Origin: Jaapia argillacea MUCL 33604
Lineage: Eukaryota > Basidiomycota > Agaricomycetes > Jaapiales > Jaapiaceae
Direction: 5' to 3'
Assembly (NCBI GenBank): GCA_000697665.1
Contig: KL197713.1
Location: 677,605 to 741,604 of the forward strand
Length of the DNA: 64,000 nt
The position numbers were made by a program, and so were the translations under genes. Under the pieces are notes generated by a model. It worked only from the letters and a program-made list of their open reading frames with translations, made no database searches and was not told the origin of the DNA. Shown here piece by piece: positions 1 to 10,651 of this stretch; the first letter of the stretch is position 1, and each line of letters opens with the position of its first letter.

Positions 1-1910
1 CACCCTCAGGACCTTTCGATACAGTCAGGCTTGATGACTCGTGACATTGCGTAGATCACGGTGCGTGATAGCCTCTTTGTATCGGTATCTGTATTTCACA
101 AAGTTCTGTCCAACGCGTGGTTCTTCGCCAGGAAGAATTCGAGAATCTCCCGATTCAGAAGACGGAATCTTCCTGGCTTCAAGTGACACGGATTCTTTGG
201 TTCTCATGTTTGCCTGACCATCCGACCTCGGAGAAGAGGGACAAGGCGTGAGTAACAATTCAACTTTGCGCATGTAATGCTCAGCTGCGGGATCTGCATT
301 TCCCATTTAGATATTCGAACGTGTCGAGGTGACTCGAAAGCCGTTGCAACCGCTCGAAGTTTCCCAGATCCCTTTGCTATAGCTAATTATTATCACTAGA
401 CCATTCTGCTGAGAGAAGATAATTTGACCACCGCGCCTGCATGTCAATATTCTGGTCATGGCATTGGCAAGATAAGCACCTACTTGCATGCGTCATTAGA
501 CAGTTCCCCGTCCCTGCTTTACTCCCATGACGGACTTCCGCCGAAGACACAGCGCGCCGGACAGTCAATTACAGCTCCACCTAATGGGTGAGAAATTGAG
601 CATGCGTTGGAGAACGGAATGTCTGAGGTGTGGAATCCAGTACGATTTCTGGCTGGACCAGAAGCAAGTCTGATTTCACCTTCTATCATAGGGTGTAAAC
701 CTAGACAATACCCCATGCGGCACTGTTCAAACCTTGACGTGCAAGGAAGGGGAGTCTGTCTCACGCCGCCTTCTATGCGACATCCTCGAAAGGTCGACGA
801 AGGACAAGCCGATTCATGCGGTGAGGGGGGCGTGGCAAGCCATGTTACATCGCGAGGTAATCACGATTCATCACGAGGCAATCTTGATTCGTTGCTCGGA
901 ACAAAGTTCAAGATGAAGATCTCAGAGCTTTTTCCAATACCCATGACCTTGCCCGATACGATCATATCTCTCGGCAAAGCCAGGAGATCGATAGATGCGA
1001 GAAGCAAAACAGGTTGGCGATAAACGGAAAATCGACTGCGTCTCCTTCAGCGCTTGCCTCGTTTTTTGTTGAATTTGGATCTCGTTATAGACACCAGAGA
1101 CCCACGCCGGACCCAAAATTCCTCGTCCGTGTTCATAAACTCACCCAAACTTCCTCATTCTGCGCGGTTGGCACATCTTGATCCGTTTAATCGAAATGTG
1201 TGCGCCAAATGAATAATCGGGCCGCTCGACTATCTGAAGGGTCCCGGTTTAAAGAGGCTGAGCTGTGGGGATGGCAACGCTTTTTTCGCTCACTTCGCTC
1301 CAGGTCAGTGAAGGTCACTTCAGCTTGTACACCACCCATCTTAACATTCTCGGCGTCGCGGAAGCTTATTGTTGTTTAGGCAGTCCTTCAAAGCCCCGAT
1401 CAAGCGAACTCGATCAAATTCGAGCAAGTCCGTCCTCCGACGACAAGAGAAGTCAGAGATTCCTATTCCTAAGAAGCGCTTATAGATGACTAGATTCAGC
1501 AGAAATCCAGATGTGCCGTCGTGTTCTACGGTTTAACAAGTCGACATCTTGCGGCCACTTGATTTACCTTGGCGATGAAAATATAGATTGCGAGGAAGCA
1601 ATTTGCGTCCATAGTTCCGCCCATCCTACAACATGCACTGGGGCATCTTGCCAATGCCGGCGGTGGTTTGGGTTCGCTCCTCATCGTTCGTTATTGGACG
1701 TTACGCTGACCTAAATATGACAGTCAACCAGAACGGCGAGTTGTAGCACAGGCAGGTTTCAATGACCAGGTATATCCAAAAGACTGCTAATCCTTGCATA
1801 GGTTCCAGAGAAATGTCCACAATGTGCCTGAGCATTATTCTACGTCGGGTCGTCTCACATCCACCACGCCAATGTACCACCAACTACGAGTCTGAAGCCT
1901 AAATATATGA
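1..1910. other. Gene-free left flank, no gene recognised
   Basis: I read both strands and found no open frame with protein-like composition or a recognisable family. The longest open stretch (607-1023, +) has random-looking composition and no neighbouring splice sites that would extend it. The only local structure seen is an imperfect 21-bp tandem duplication at 848-889. The tract lies downstream of the minus-strand XPD gene and probably holds its 3' UTR and intergenic DNA. Confidence 0.5.
848..889. repeat. Imperfect 21-bp tandem duplication
   Basis: Two adjacent 21-bp units, 848-868 and 869-889, agree at 17 of 21 positions and share the core CGAGG-N-AATC-NN-GATT. It sits in sequence with no supported gene. 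It is probably a local duplication without function. Confidence 0.5.
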
Positions 1911-4900
1911 TTAGATATCCAGATCCAGTTCTCCTATCAATCTGTCACTGAAACCACCGTCCCCGTACTCGTCCTCGTCCACTGGATCTTCTTGGAGCTG
2001 CTCCATCTCGAGCGCCAGTGCCTTTTGTTTTGCCTGAGCCTTCTCAACGTCTTCAAGAGTCCACAAAGAGATACCAGTCTGATTCTCGTTTGGATTTTGC
2101 GAGATTGTTCGCATGAACAACTTGGAGAGGGTCAACGCCATATCTGTTGATAAATTGGCGGCAGTTTCTGTGATGTACTGGTTGATCCACCGCGGAAGCT
2201 TGGCCCGCTTATCGGCTCTTGCGAATCGCTATGCAGGACGGGTCAGACGGTAGATTGACGTAAAGTATGTGGGGGGACACTACCTTGTCAGCGAATACCA
2301 TAAGGCCCCAATCGGTTTTACCGCGCAAAACACGCCCAACACATTGCGCAGCATTGCGAATGGCGTCGAACCCAAGAAATTCAGATTCCCGTATCCGGTA
2401 GGCATCACGCAAGTACTCTAGCCTGGCCTTCAGAATGCGGCTTTCCGTGTACTGGTATGGAATCCTGTGGCCCGTTAGCGAGAGGAGCATACAGTACCGT
2501 GCAGACTCACCCAAACATAATCACAGCTCTTCCGTAGTTGTGGTCAAAATCAATTCCTTCCGCAACTTTCCCTCGAGCGACAGACAGGAGTACGGCACCT
2601 CGGCCATTGTTACATGCCTTCATCACGGATGAGCGTCAATCAACAAATGCAAGTCCACTACGCACCCGTCGATAATTTTCCAATGCAATACTCGTCTCGT
2701 TCGCATCAGGCGTCTCCACGAAAATCAGCTTATGTTTCCACACTTCGTTTAGGATGCCCTGAAATTCGATTCCAGTTAGAGACCAAAAGAGAGGACGAGG
2801 AACAGACCATGTCATTCCACGCTGCAACAATAGACTCCATGTACAGATAACTGGGGAAGAAGGCCACAATCCCATCGGGAACAATCTTGGAATACTCGAC
2901 CAGGATACTCCCGAAATTCCTGACCACTGCGGGATCATTTCGGACTTCAAACCGGGAGCTGATAGCAACTTGGTCGCTGCCGCGAGTGATGATCTATAGA
3001 CTGTCAGTAGGATAGACCACCGACAATTCCGTGACCAACCAGAGGCAAGAATGCGTTACGGGTGAGCGTCATAGGGTATGTTTCCTGTACGACCGGGGTG
3101 AATTGAAGCATCTTGGGATACATATCCAGCGGCGAGATTGTGCCAGAAGTTATCACTACACTGCTAAAGCGCTCAAATACCGGCTTGATAGCAATGGCTG
3201 GATCCAGGCAACTGGGATATATTTTAGTAGTCAGACCCGGAGATGAACGGGTAACATACACGAAGTGAAATATGGGATTTGGGACAGTGGCGTTATCAGT
3301 TTCGAAAGGTTCGAGAATGAGGAGGAAACCTGCACTGAAGTCTGAGTACAATTCACAACATGGAGGCCATGGGAATTATCCTGCCTTTTTCGTACGTTGC
3401 AACCAGCGTCGCGAATGATGCTACCTTCTGGAGTGACGAGAATTCATCCAGTCGAGTGATGTTCAGGGTACGAACCAACGACTGCAGTCGTTCTGCGCAG
3501 AATCTAGCCACAGGTGAATGTTGGTTCCAATATGAAGCCAGAGACGGTCAGACACACCGCAGAGGCCTTCGTTCGATGTATGTGATATCTTTCAGATGTT
3601 GGAGAAACGAAAGGGGCGTTTCTGCCACCACATGGAGGACTCTCATCCTTGTCTATAAAGTGGATCACAAACGAGGCCTGGAGACAAGGGATATGATTAA
3701 ACCAACCTTGAGATATTCGACAAACCGTTTGAGGAAAGCTACAAAGTGCTCAGCCTTACGAATATTCCCCGGAACCGCCTCCTTCAACAGGTCGTCGGGA
3801 AGAACTAGACAGCCTATGAGATGATTCATCGTGGAGGCTGCGAAAAATCAAACCTGGATTCGCCATGAACGCATCCTCATCTCGAGCGTCAGACGCTTCC
3901 TGAAGGCCTTCCACCAGTTTCGCATATTCGTCTTGAAGCTTAGAGGCATCCGTTTGCTTTATTCTACTTGTGATCAACGAAAAGCTGGTGGGTGCATTCA
4001 CCAAACTTACTCCTCGATCTTTTCCGAAAGTTTGTGTACACTTCTCGAAGCCGATTCCAGCATAGGCCGCGTGAGGTCTACGCTTAGCGACTCAATACAG
4101 ACATTGTCTAGAAGGATTCTAGTCAATGGCCGATGGGAGTAAAATATGAAGGATGCCCCACCTATGTTGTGAGCTTCGTCGAAGACAACGATAGCATCCT
4201 TGGATATCTCCTTTGACACTTGCTCGGCAACTTTGGGGTCTAGAAGGTAATGAAATGAATAGATCACAACGTCAACGAATGGCATCTACATGATTTGTCA
4301 GTGTATTTCAGGATTTGCGAGAGCTTCATGCTCCCACCATTCTGCGGACGGTGAAATACGGGCATGTCCCGTGGTCTCGTCCATACTGGAGTACGTCGGC
4401 CAACGTCCAAATTCCAGGAGGGACAAGGTTTCCAGGTTCTGCTTCATTTAGTTTCTGGTATACGTGAAAATCTGTTATAAAGACAACCTTCAATCGAGAC
4501 TTACCTCATGCCAATCACACAAAGGAACGGATCCTGGATTCTCTCGACCCTTTTGACAAGCAACAGCATTTGTGAGGTCACGACAGCGAGCGTCCACCAC
4601 CTTGCCCTTCTTCTCCTTTGAAACCTGAACAGATTTGGAAGTCAGTTTGGAGCCTTTAAGGTGTGCACGCTTCCATTGGGAGACACTTATCCTCCTAATT
4701 CACGGACATCCTTCATACTGGAAAACTAGAGTACGTACCTCGGGGTGTATACAAAGATTCTTCCGACTGGTGAGTCCGAGGCCCGTAAAGTTCTTCTCTT
4801 TCGTCCTCTCCTCCTCAGTTTCCGCGGTCGATATTCGATAATCCATGAGTCTCTTCAGTTCTGAAAGCGCCTTCTCGATTTCAGGCACTGTACGAGAGCA

Positions 4901-5329
4901 ATAGATCAACTTTCGGCGAGTCGGATAGAACTATTTTGTGCATCAGCAAGGTTTCCAACCCATGGAGCAGTCATAGGGTGCCAGTACTTGCTGATAGGAG
5001 ACAATGAGTGACAGAAGAGATACAGTCTTCCCCGTGCCTGAAGGCATTTCCAGAACGCAGTGTCCCTGAGAAGATAATGAGTTGTGATCAAAGCGTGCAG
5101 GAAGTAGATCGCATTCACTGTCGCATCGAGAGTCCTTTTGAGGTCACACATGTATGCATATTGTTCTACAAGGAAGATATAGCCAGTTGTGTCGACTAGG
5201 AACCAAACAGACGAGACCAACCAGGATATATTCTGTCATAAGGAAAGACTATCTGCAGGGAGTCGTCAGAGAGGGATTGCGCTCATGATTAGGAGGGCCT
5301 ACGGGCAGGTTGTCGATTGTGAACTTCAT
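1911..5329 (-). CDS. RAD3: XPD/Rad3-family DNA helicase (TFIIH subunit)
   Basis: ATP-dependent 5'-3' DNA helicase of TFIIH, acting in the nucleus in nucleotide excision repair and transcription initiation (known for the family). The start MKFTIDNLP matches the conserved Rad3/XPD N-terminus and is followed by [20 protein letters not shown]. The Walker A motif MPSGTGKT lies near 5030-5050. Four cysteines in contexts CIHPE, ARC, PLCDWH and GTCPYF fit the 4Fe-4S cluster domain. The helicase II motif VVFDEAHNI is near 4175. The C-terminal Q-C-x-G-R-x-x-R-G-K-x-D motif VI is near 2310-2350, and the acidic tail ends in GELDLDI. About 800 residues, normal for the family. There are roughly a dozen introns of 50-60 nt, so the coding region appears as many short open pieces. 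No broken exon was seen. Confidence 0.93.
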
Positions 5330-5720
5330 GGTAGAGAGTAAGCGCACTCAGCACGAGCCAGCGCAGTCACGGCATCCTCGGTGTGACAGTCGCGTCTTGT
5401 CGGTGCCGCGACAATATGACGCGCGTCTGGGAACGCACAATCCACTCACACTCTGACGAAGCTGGAGAGCTGGTTGCATGTCGACAGAAATCCGTCCGAG
5501 CTCCAGTCTCGGAATGTCAAGGAGAGTATTCCAAAATCAATCCATTCATAGAAGCAATAACACTACGTAATCAAATAACAGTCCATCGTTATGTCCATAG
5601 AACGTGGGATTAGAGTCAAGAAAACCTGAGAAAGTGGTGTGTCGCAAGTCCATAAAGAATCCAACATTAAAGCAATCGTGATTATCTTTTCTTCATCGTG
5701 GCATCAACGTATCACCCTCG
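5330..5720. other. Intergenic region between two minus-strand genes
   Basis: 391 bp between the XPD start and the stop of the GH5-like gene. No coding potential was seen. It should hold the XPD promoter and the 3' end of the upstream gene. No clear TATA box was found. Confidence 0.5.
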
Positions 5721-8021
5721 TTATGAGCTGGGCTGGACGACATTCCCCAAAACACTCTGAAGCGAATCAGCACCGTACCTTTAAAAAAACACACGTCCGT
5801 CAATAATGATTCAAACAACGCGAGAATACATTGAACTCACCCAGATTGGTAGTAACCGTCGTTCGGCGATTGACCAGTCTGGCCGGAGTTGGGTGTTTGG
5901 GGTGTTACGTTGGTATTGGGGTCAGTACCGGTGATGGGGGTACTAGCTTCAACGGAAAGTCCTCCTGAACCGTACTGTGATGAAGATGGATCAATGCCTG
6001 CTATACGACGTCAACCCAAGCAACATACCTGATACTGAACAAGACCGTTAATGCCGTCCTGAAGACCAACTGAAAAGCAAGTAGGGTTAGGATCAAAATG
6101 TGCTATATTAGATTTAAGCTTACTGTTGAACCACTGAGTGTAAGCATCGCCGAGCTGGGAGTCAGTCACGAATCCGGATTGCTGACGCTTCCGTGCGGGG
6201 GCTGGAAGAACAATAATCGATTAATTCTTGTATCCCTTTAATAGAGAGCTCAAACTCACAGTTGGCGAAGGGAGCAACCGTGGAGTTAAATGGCACGAAG
6301 AAGGGTGCATTGGTCTGGGAGACGAGACCAAAGGCAGTGAGAATGGTAGGCTTGCCGAATCTGAACTATAGGTCAGCCACCGAGAACATCATACTTGCAC
6401 GACGAGAAACACTTACGTTCGCCCAGTCTCAGCCTGTTGTTCGATCCAAGAAAGACCAGTTTGCAAGATAGTATCGAAAGAAGTGGATCCTGTTTCGGTC
6501 GTATATACATCTTGATCGGGGAACAATTGGAAAGTGCCAAATCCAATGCTGGGGATGTTGAGAATATCTTCGCTGTCAACACCTTGCGATCCGTCGTAGG
6601 CGGGTCCAACAGTGTTCTGAGCTTGACGTTTGGCAGCTATCAAAGAAGCTCAGGTCAGATAGTGGAAGAGAGGTGAGAAACAAAACATACGAGTGGATGA
6701 CCAACGACCACGGATTTTAGGGCCGCTCTCGACTAATTCACCGGCGCTCTTCTTTGCCTTGCGTTCACGCTTACGGGTCTCAATACGCTCCCGGATGAGC
6801 TGAGCCTTCGTCAAAGGCGCACTGTTGCGCTTCTTGGTACCGGGGGGAGGCGAGACCTGAGGAGGTGGTGGAGTAGTCCTGGGGAAGAGCTTCGGGCAAC
6901 CAGCACAGTAGAACCCTTGGGAGCTGTCGAAAAATAAAGTTAAGGTTTACGAACTTGGGAACCTGAAAGAGGGCATACCCTGAGGCAACCAGATGGTTGG
7001 GATCTACGGAGAGGATATGCTCCGCGATAGTGGAATGCCACTGGGTGATGGTTTGAGGAGTGCAAAGGCCACTTGCAGAAAGTGTCGAGAAACATCTGCA
7101 AAGAAAACAAATCAGGACATGGCTGGCGAATGAAGTCGAATTGGATTCTTACCTTGGGTCGTTCGCAATTTCCCAGCCAAGGATAGCGGGACTGTTAACA
7201 TAGCGAGAAACGACTGCGGTGATATAATTCTTGAATGCCGTGACCAAAGCATCCGTCGAGTAAAAGATGTCATGATGAGTCTTGTCCCCGAGTTGTCGAA
7301 CATAAACATCCATGCCACCTATATTTAACCTTGAACTGCCACTCTAAAGTGATAAAATGACCTGACGCGTACCGTAATCGTTGGAAAGGTAGTTGCGGGG
7401 GAAGTTATTGTTGTTATCAGATCCAGGTGCAGCGCGACGAGCAGGCGTGCCATCCTCGGTAGGTCTCGGGTTCCAGTTGTTAGTGAGCACAGGGAGGATA
7501 TAGATGCCAGCAGCCTCGGCGAGCTGGACAATCTTGTCCAAACGCTGTAAGCCGTTGGGACCAGTGTTGATCGTTCCACCGCTGTTGTTGATCAACTGGA
7601 ACCAGTTGCTACCATCCGTAGGAATAGTATCAACGTCTACGAATCAAGTCAGCGACACACGAAAGGGGAGAAAGAGCGACGAGGGCCCATACCATTGAAA
7701 AACCACGTTCGGACAACCTTGATACCCAACGCAGAGATGTTGGCAAAGGTGTTTGCGATATCCTGGTCGTTCTGGAGCGAAGATAACCAGTACGCGTTGG
7801 TGCCCACGAACTTGAAATCACTACAGGGAGGGGGGACGCGTTTTGAGAAGAGGTACGCGAATAAAATCTAGGCGGCACGCTTACCGTCCTTGGACTTGAA
7901 ATTGGCCATTAGCCGTCGTTACGAATTGACTATTATCGCGTTTGACGCGAGTTCGTGAGGGTTTCGTAGCAGATGCCAAGAGGAAGCTGGCAGCAAGGGT
8001 GATACACCAGGAGAGGCGCAT
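5721..8021 (-). CDS. Secreted GH5-fold protein with catalytic residues replaced
   Basis: About 560 residues. The N-terminus MRLSWCITLAASFLLASAT reads as a signal peptide, followed by RVKR, a plausible Kex2 site. The body resembles fungal endo-beta-mannanases (GH5_7): FVGTNAYWLSSL, GIKVVRTWFFND, ILPVLTNNW, WEIANDPRC, SVDPNHLVASG. The catalytic positions are changed. The usual N-E-P acid/base is N-D-P (Asp codon 7158-7160). The usual E-E-F-G nucleophile is T-A-F-G (Ala codon 6333-6335). The H-L-Y-P segment reads QLFP, and the Trp of the last strand is absent (GLVQYQYG). A strongly basic, proline-rich insert (around 6720-6900, with TRKRERKAKK) interrupts the fold, and the C-terminus is a Thr/Ser/Gly tail. 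All exons splice cleanly, so this is a maintained gene rather than a pseudogene. It is probably a carbohydrate-binding or structural wall protein; its function is unknown. I infer that it is inactive as a classical glycosidase. Confidence 0.82.
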
Positions 8022-8722
8022 AGCTGCAAGAAGAGCTTATCTCGACACGGAGAGAGGAGGGGGAGAGCCGAGGGCAAGGCTGAAGATCTGAAAAACATCG
8101 GACAACTGGGCTTTATACCGTTGCTACGCGCCTAAGCGGAACGATGCGGCGGTGCGTTCGGTGTCTGAGGGTCGACCAGAATACTGGAACCGCACAAGGC
8201 ACGGGGAGATTATGGTGATATTCAATCCAGATTCAATCCTTGTGACATCAGGCGGGTATGGCGGTGACAAGTCCGCACGTCAAAGAAGGCAAAAGAATGG
8301 TCGATCTTACTGAACGGCAGGGCACCATCAACCTAGCAACCCTTCTTCAGGTTCTTTGCGACATGGGCGGTGATGGTGACTCAGCGGAGTGAACAAAGGC
8401 TGACCCGACTTTTATCCATTGTGCTTAGAATAGTTTGTTTACATGGATAGCTCGCATTGGCAGCGAGACGGGGAGTGATATGTCCGATGTCGAAAGTACC
8501 ACTTGAGGGGAATGGTAGAGCAACTACTGCGAAGTGAAGTCGTGACCGAGGGACGTGAGAGAACGTCACTTTCGGTTGCGATAACGTCACAACGTGGAGA
8601 AAAAAAGAAAAAAAAGAAACGTTTCGGATATTATTACGTACTTGCACAGGCTAACCAGATGGGGCTGTTCGTCGGCACCGTCACAACACCGCCGCTTCGG
8701 TAACCCACGCTCATCGTCTTCC
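8022..8722. promoter_or_regulatory. Divergent intergenic region
   Basis: 701 bp between the minus-strand GH5-like gene and the plus-strand TPR gene, so it should carry both promoters. It holds the TATAAAG at 8111-8117 (minus) and an A-rich tract at 8597-8620 about 100 bp before the TPR start. No gene was seen in it. Confidence 0.5.
8111..8117 (-). promoter_or_regulatory. TATA box of the GH5-like gene
   Basis: TATAAAG on the minus strand, about 90 bp upstream of the ATG at 8021. The position suits a strongly or conditionally transcribed secreted-protein gene. Confidence 0.5.
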
Positions 8723-10324
8723 ATGCTTCGCTCACCCTTGCGACGACCACCCCGCCTGCGCCCATTCCTCCCCACCCGAACACCGCACATCCTCCGCTCC
8801 TACGCATCCCATCCACCCTCCTCTAATCCACTCCCAACACAATGGAAACCAGACTCCTCCAACGAGCCATCAGTCCTCATGGACGAGAACTATTCAAAGT
8901 TCACTATGTTCACCGTTGATTTTTTCCGGCGTTTGGTCAAGTTCTCCGCTTTGGGCGTACTGGGTCTCGGAGTCGTAACACTGTCAGCATTTTCTGGTGC
9001 GCACTATTGGGTCGAATCTGTCGGGATGGCTCCCGAAGGAGACGAAGAAGCTCGGAAATGGGAATGGGACAAGGAAATGGACCGATGGTCGGCAGGTGAT
9101 GCGGGAGGCACCGACCCTGCCCTAGGCATGAAAGGCCGACATGCTGCACGGAGCGCTTGGATCGTGCAAAACTGGGGTTTGGGCAATAGTGCACCTGTTC
9201 TTGCGTCGAAATCGGGAAGGGGCGAGGGCGGCCTGAGTGTGGTTGAAGCACGCTTGGAATATGCCCAAGATTTCTTGAGTATTGCGTTGAAGTTGGCTGA
9301 GGCGAAATGCAAAGAGGGTGCGTTGTCGCAAGAGTCACTTGCGACGTTACTCGCTAGACATGCGAGCATTTTGGAAAGGATGGGGACGAAAAATGCCTTG
9401 TTTGAATCGAGATCGCAGCTTGAGCGGGTTTGGGCCACTTTGCCTGGTCCGGGTGTTGATGGTGCTCGAGTTGCCATGAAGCTTGGTGACCTGAGCAAGC
9501 GACTTGGAGATGGAGAGGATGCGCTGACATGGTGGGCCAAGGCGATTCAGTTGACGTTACCAACGAGTAATCAAGCCGAGGACTTGGGACCTAACCCGGT
9601 TGTCCCGACCGCTACCCCTTCGTCGCCCTCAGCTCAGAGGACGTTAGCCTCGACTCTCGTTTCGCTCTCAGCATACTATGCGACGTCAGGCGCACTCCGA
9701 CAAGCAGAGGCCGTCGAACACTCTTCTTTGGATCTGATTCGTTCCATCCAACAACCCGCCTCTCTCGCATCCGCTTCCCCACCCCAAGCCCTTCATGCTC
9801 TCTTCCTCCTCCACCGTTCAGCCCTTTTATCTATTCACCTCGCAGAGGTCCTCTACGGTCTCCGAAAACCTGCCGTCAGCTCTATCGAGTGGTTAACCCG
9901 AGCAGCAGAATCATCAGAGCGAGTTGCACTTGCTCTAACTGGACTACCATCAATCCATCCAGACGCTCCAGAATCCCTCATCCCTCATCCTCCTTCCTCT
10001 GAAACTGGTTTACTTGCGACATACGCGAACTCCCGATCGATGAAGAGGCCTGCTAGTAGCCTTCTTCGTGATTCACGGAGGTCGGCTGCGGAGGCTTGGA
10101 ATTTGATGGGTGTGTTGTATGAAGGATTTGAGGGAGGGGAGTCGAAAGCGAAAGCGTTGGAATGTTATGAACGTGCGCTTGGATGGGCGGGAGTGGCGGC
10201 TGATAGGGTGGGGAATATTGCTGAGGCTGGGGAGGGGACTTTGGAGACGGAGTGGAAGATGTTGTGGGGGAATTATGTCCGTGTGAGGGATGCTGTGAGG
10301 AGAGAATCGGTGCAGAAGAAGTGA
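8723..10324 (+). CDS. Mitochondrial TPR protein, Mgr3-like
   Basis: One exon, 533 residues. I chose the ATG at 8723 because the protein then begins with an Arg-rich, acid-free presequence (MLRSPLRRPPRLRPFLPTR). The frame stays open upstream to 8594, but the extra residues look like 5' UTR. After ENYSKFTMFTVDFFRRLVKF comes one membrane span (SALGVLGLGVVTLSAFSG, about residues 75-92). A long helical part follows, with TPR-like helices, including a clear unit near the end (AKALECYERALGWAG). This layout matches the yeast Mgr3/Fmp24 family, an inner-membrane adaptor of the i-AAA protease. The family call is from architecture and recall. It has no introns, unlike its neighbours. Confidence 0.65.
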   Translation: MLRSPLRRPPRLRPFLPTRTPHILRSYASHPPSSNPLPTQWKPDSSNEPSVLMDENYSKFTMFTVDFFRRLVKFSALGVLGLGVVTLSAFSGAHYWVESVGMAPEGDEEARKWEWDKEMDRWSAGDAGGTDPALGMKGRHAARSAWIVQNWGLGNSAPVLASKSGRGEGGLSVVEARLEYAQDFLSIALKLAEAKCKEGALSQESLATLLARHASILERMGTKNALFESRSQLERVWATLPGPGVDGARVAMKLGDLSKRLGDGEDALTWWAKAIQLTLPTSNQAEDLGPNPVVPTATPSSPSAQRTLASTLVSLSAYYATSGALRQAEAVEHSSLDLIRSIQQPASLASASPPQALHALFLLHRSALLSIHLAEVLYGLRKPAVSSIEWLTRAAESSERVALALTGLPSIHPDAPESLIPHPPSSETGLLATYANSRSMKRPASSLLRDSRRSAAEAWNLMGVLYEGFEGGESKAKALECYERALGWAGVAADRVGNIAEAGEGTLETEWKMLWGNYVRVRDAVRRESVQKK

Positions 10325-10651
10325 TGAGCTGGCTGTGTCGTGACTTTTGTAACATTTCTTCACCAACGCAGTGCGCACCGGAGGTACTTACCTTTCTCTA
10401 CATCTACATCGATGTCATGGCGAATACGACCCCTCCTCTCTAGATTGAGCTCAAGGGACTGTGGGGGGACTAAGCTCGAGCATCGGAGTATGTACTTTGA
10501 CTATTGTCGTACAGTACAAGTGCAATAAACCTTTCTTATGATCGGACACGGGTTCGTCGCGTGCGTTGCGCTCGATCACGTGCCGTGTACGCGAGATGAA
10601 CATGCGGCGTTGGGTAACCTTCGCTTCTCCACCTCGCAGGCCCTTTCACAA
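10325..10651. other. Intergenic region with CACGTG box
   Basis: 327 bp between two plus-strand genes. It contains the possible polyadenylation signal at 10524-10529 and a palindromic CACGTG at 10577-10582, 70 bp before the next ATG. CACGTG is a typical bHLH site and could act in that promoter. No coding exon was seen. Confidence 0.45.
10524..10529 (+). terminator. Possible AATAAA polyadenylation signal
   Basis: AATAAA 200 nt after the stop of the TPR gene. Fungal signals are loose, so this is only a candidate 3'-end site. Confidence 0.3.

Noticed and set aside
8594-8722. Upstream extension of the TPR protein
   Set aside because: The frame is open, but the residues derive from an A-rich tract and resemble leader DNA. 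The ATG at 8723 gives a proper mitochondrial presequence.
10538-10651. Earlier in-frame ATG of the large orphan
   Set aside because: The 38 extra residues look non-conserved and overlap the CACGTG box. The ATG at 10652 is preferred, though not proven.
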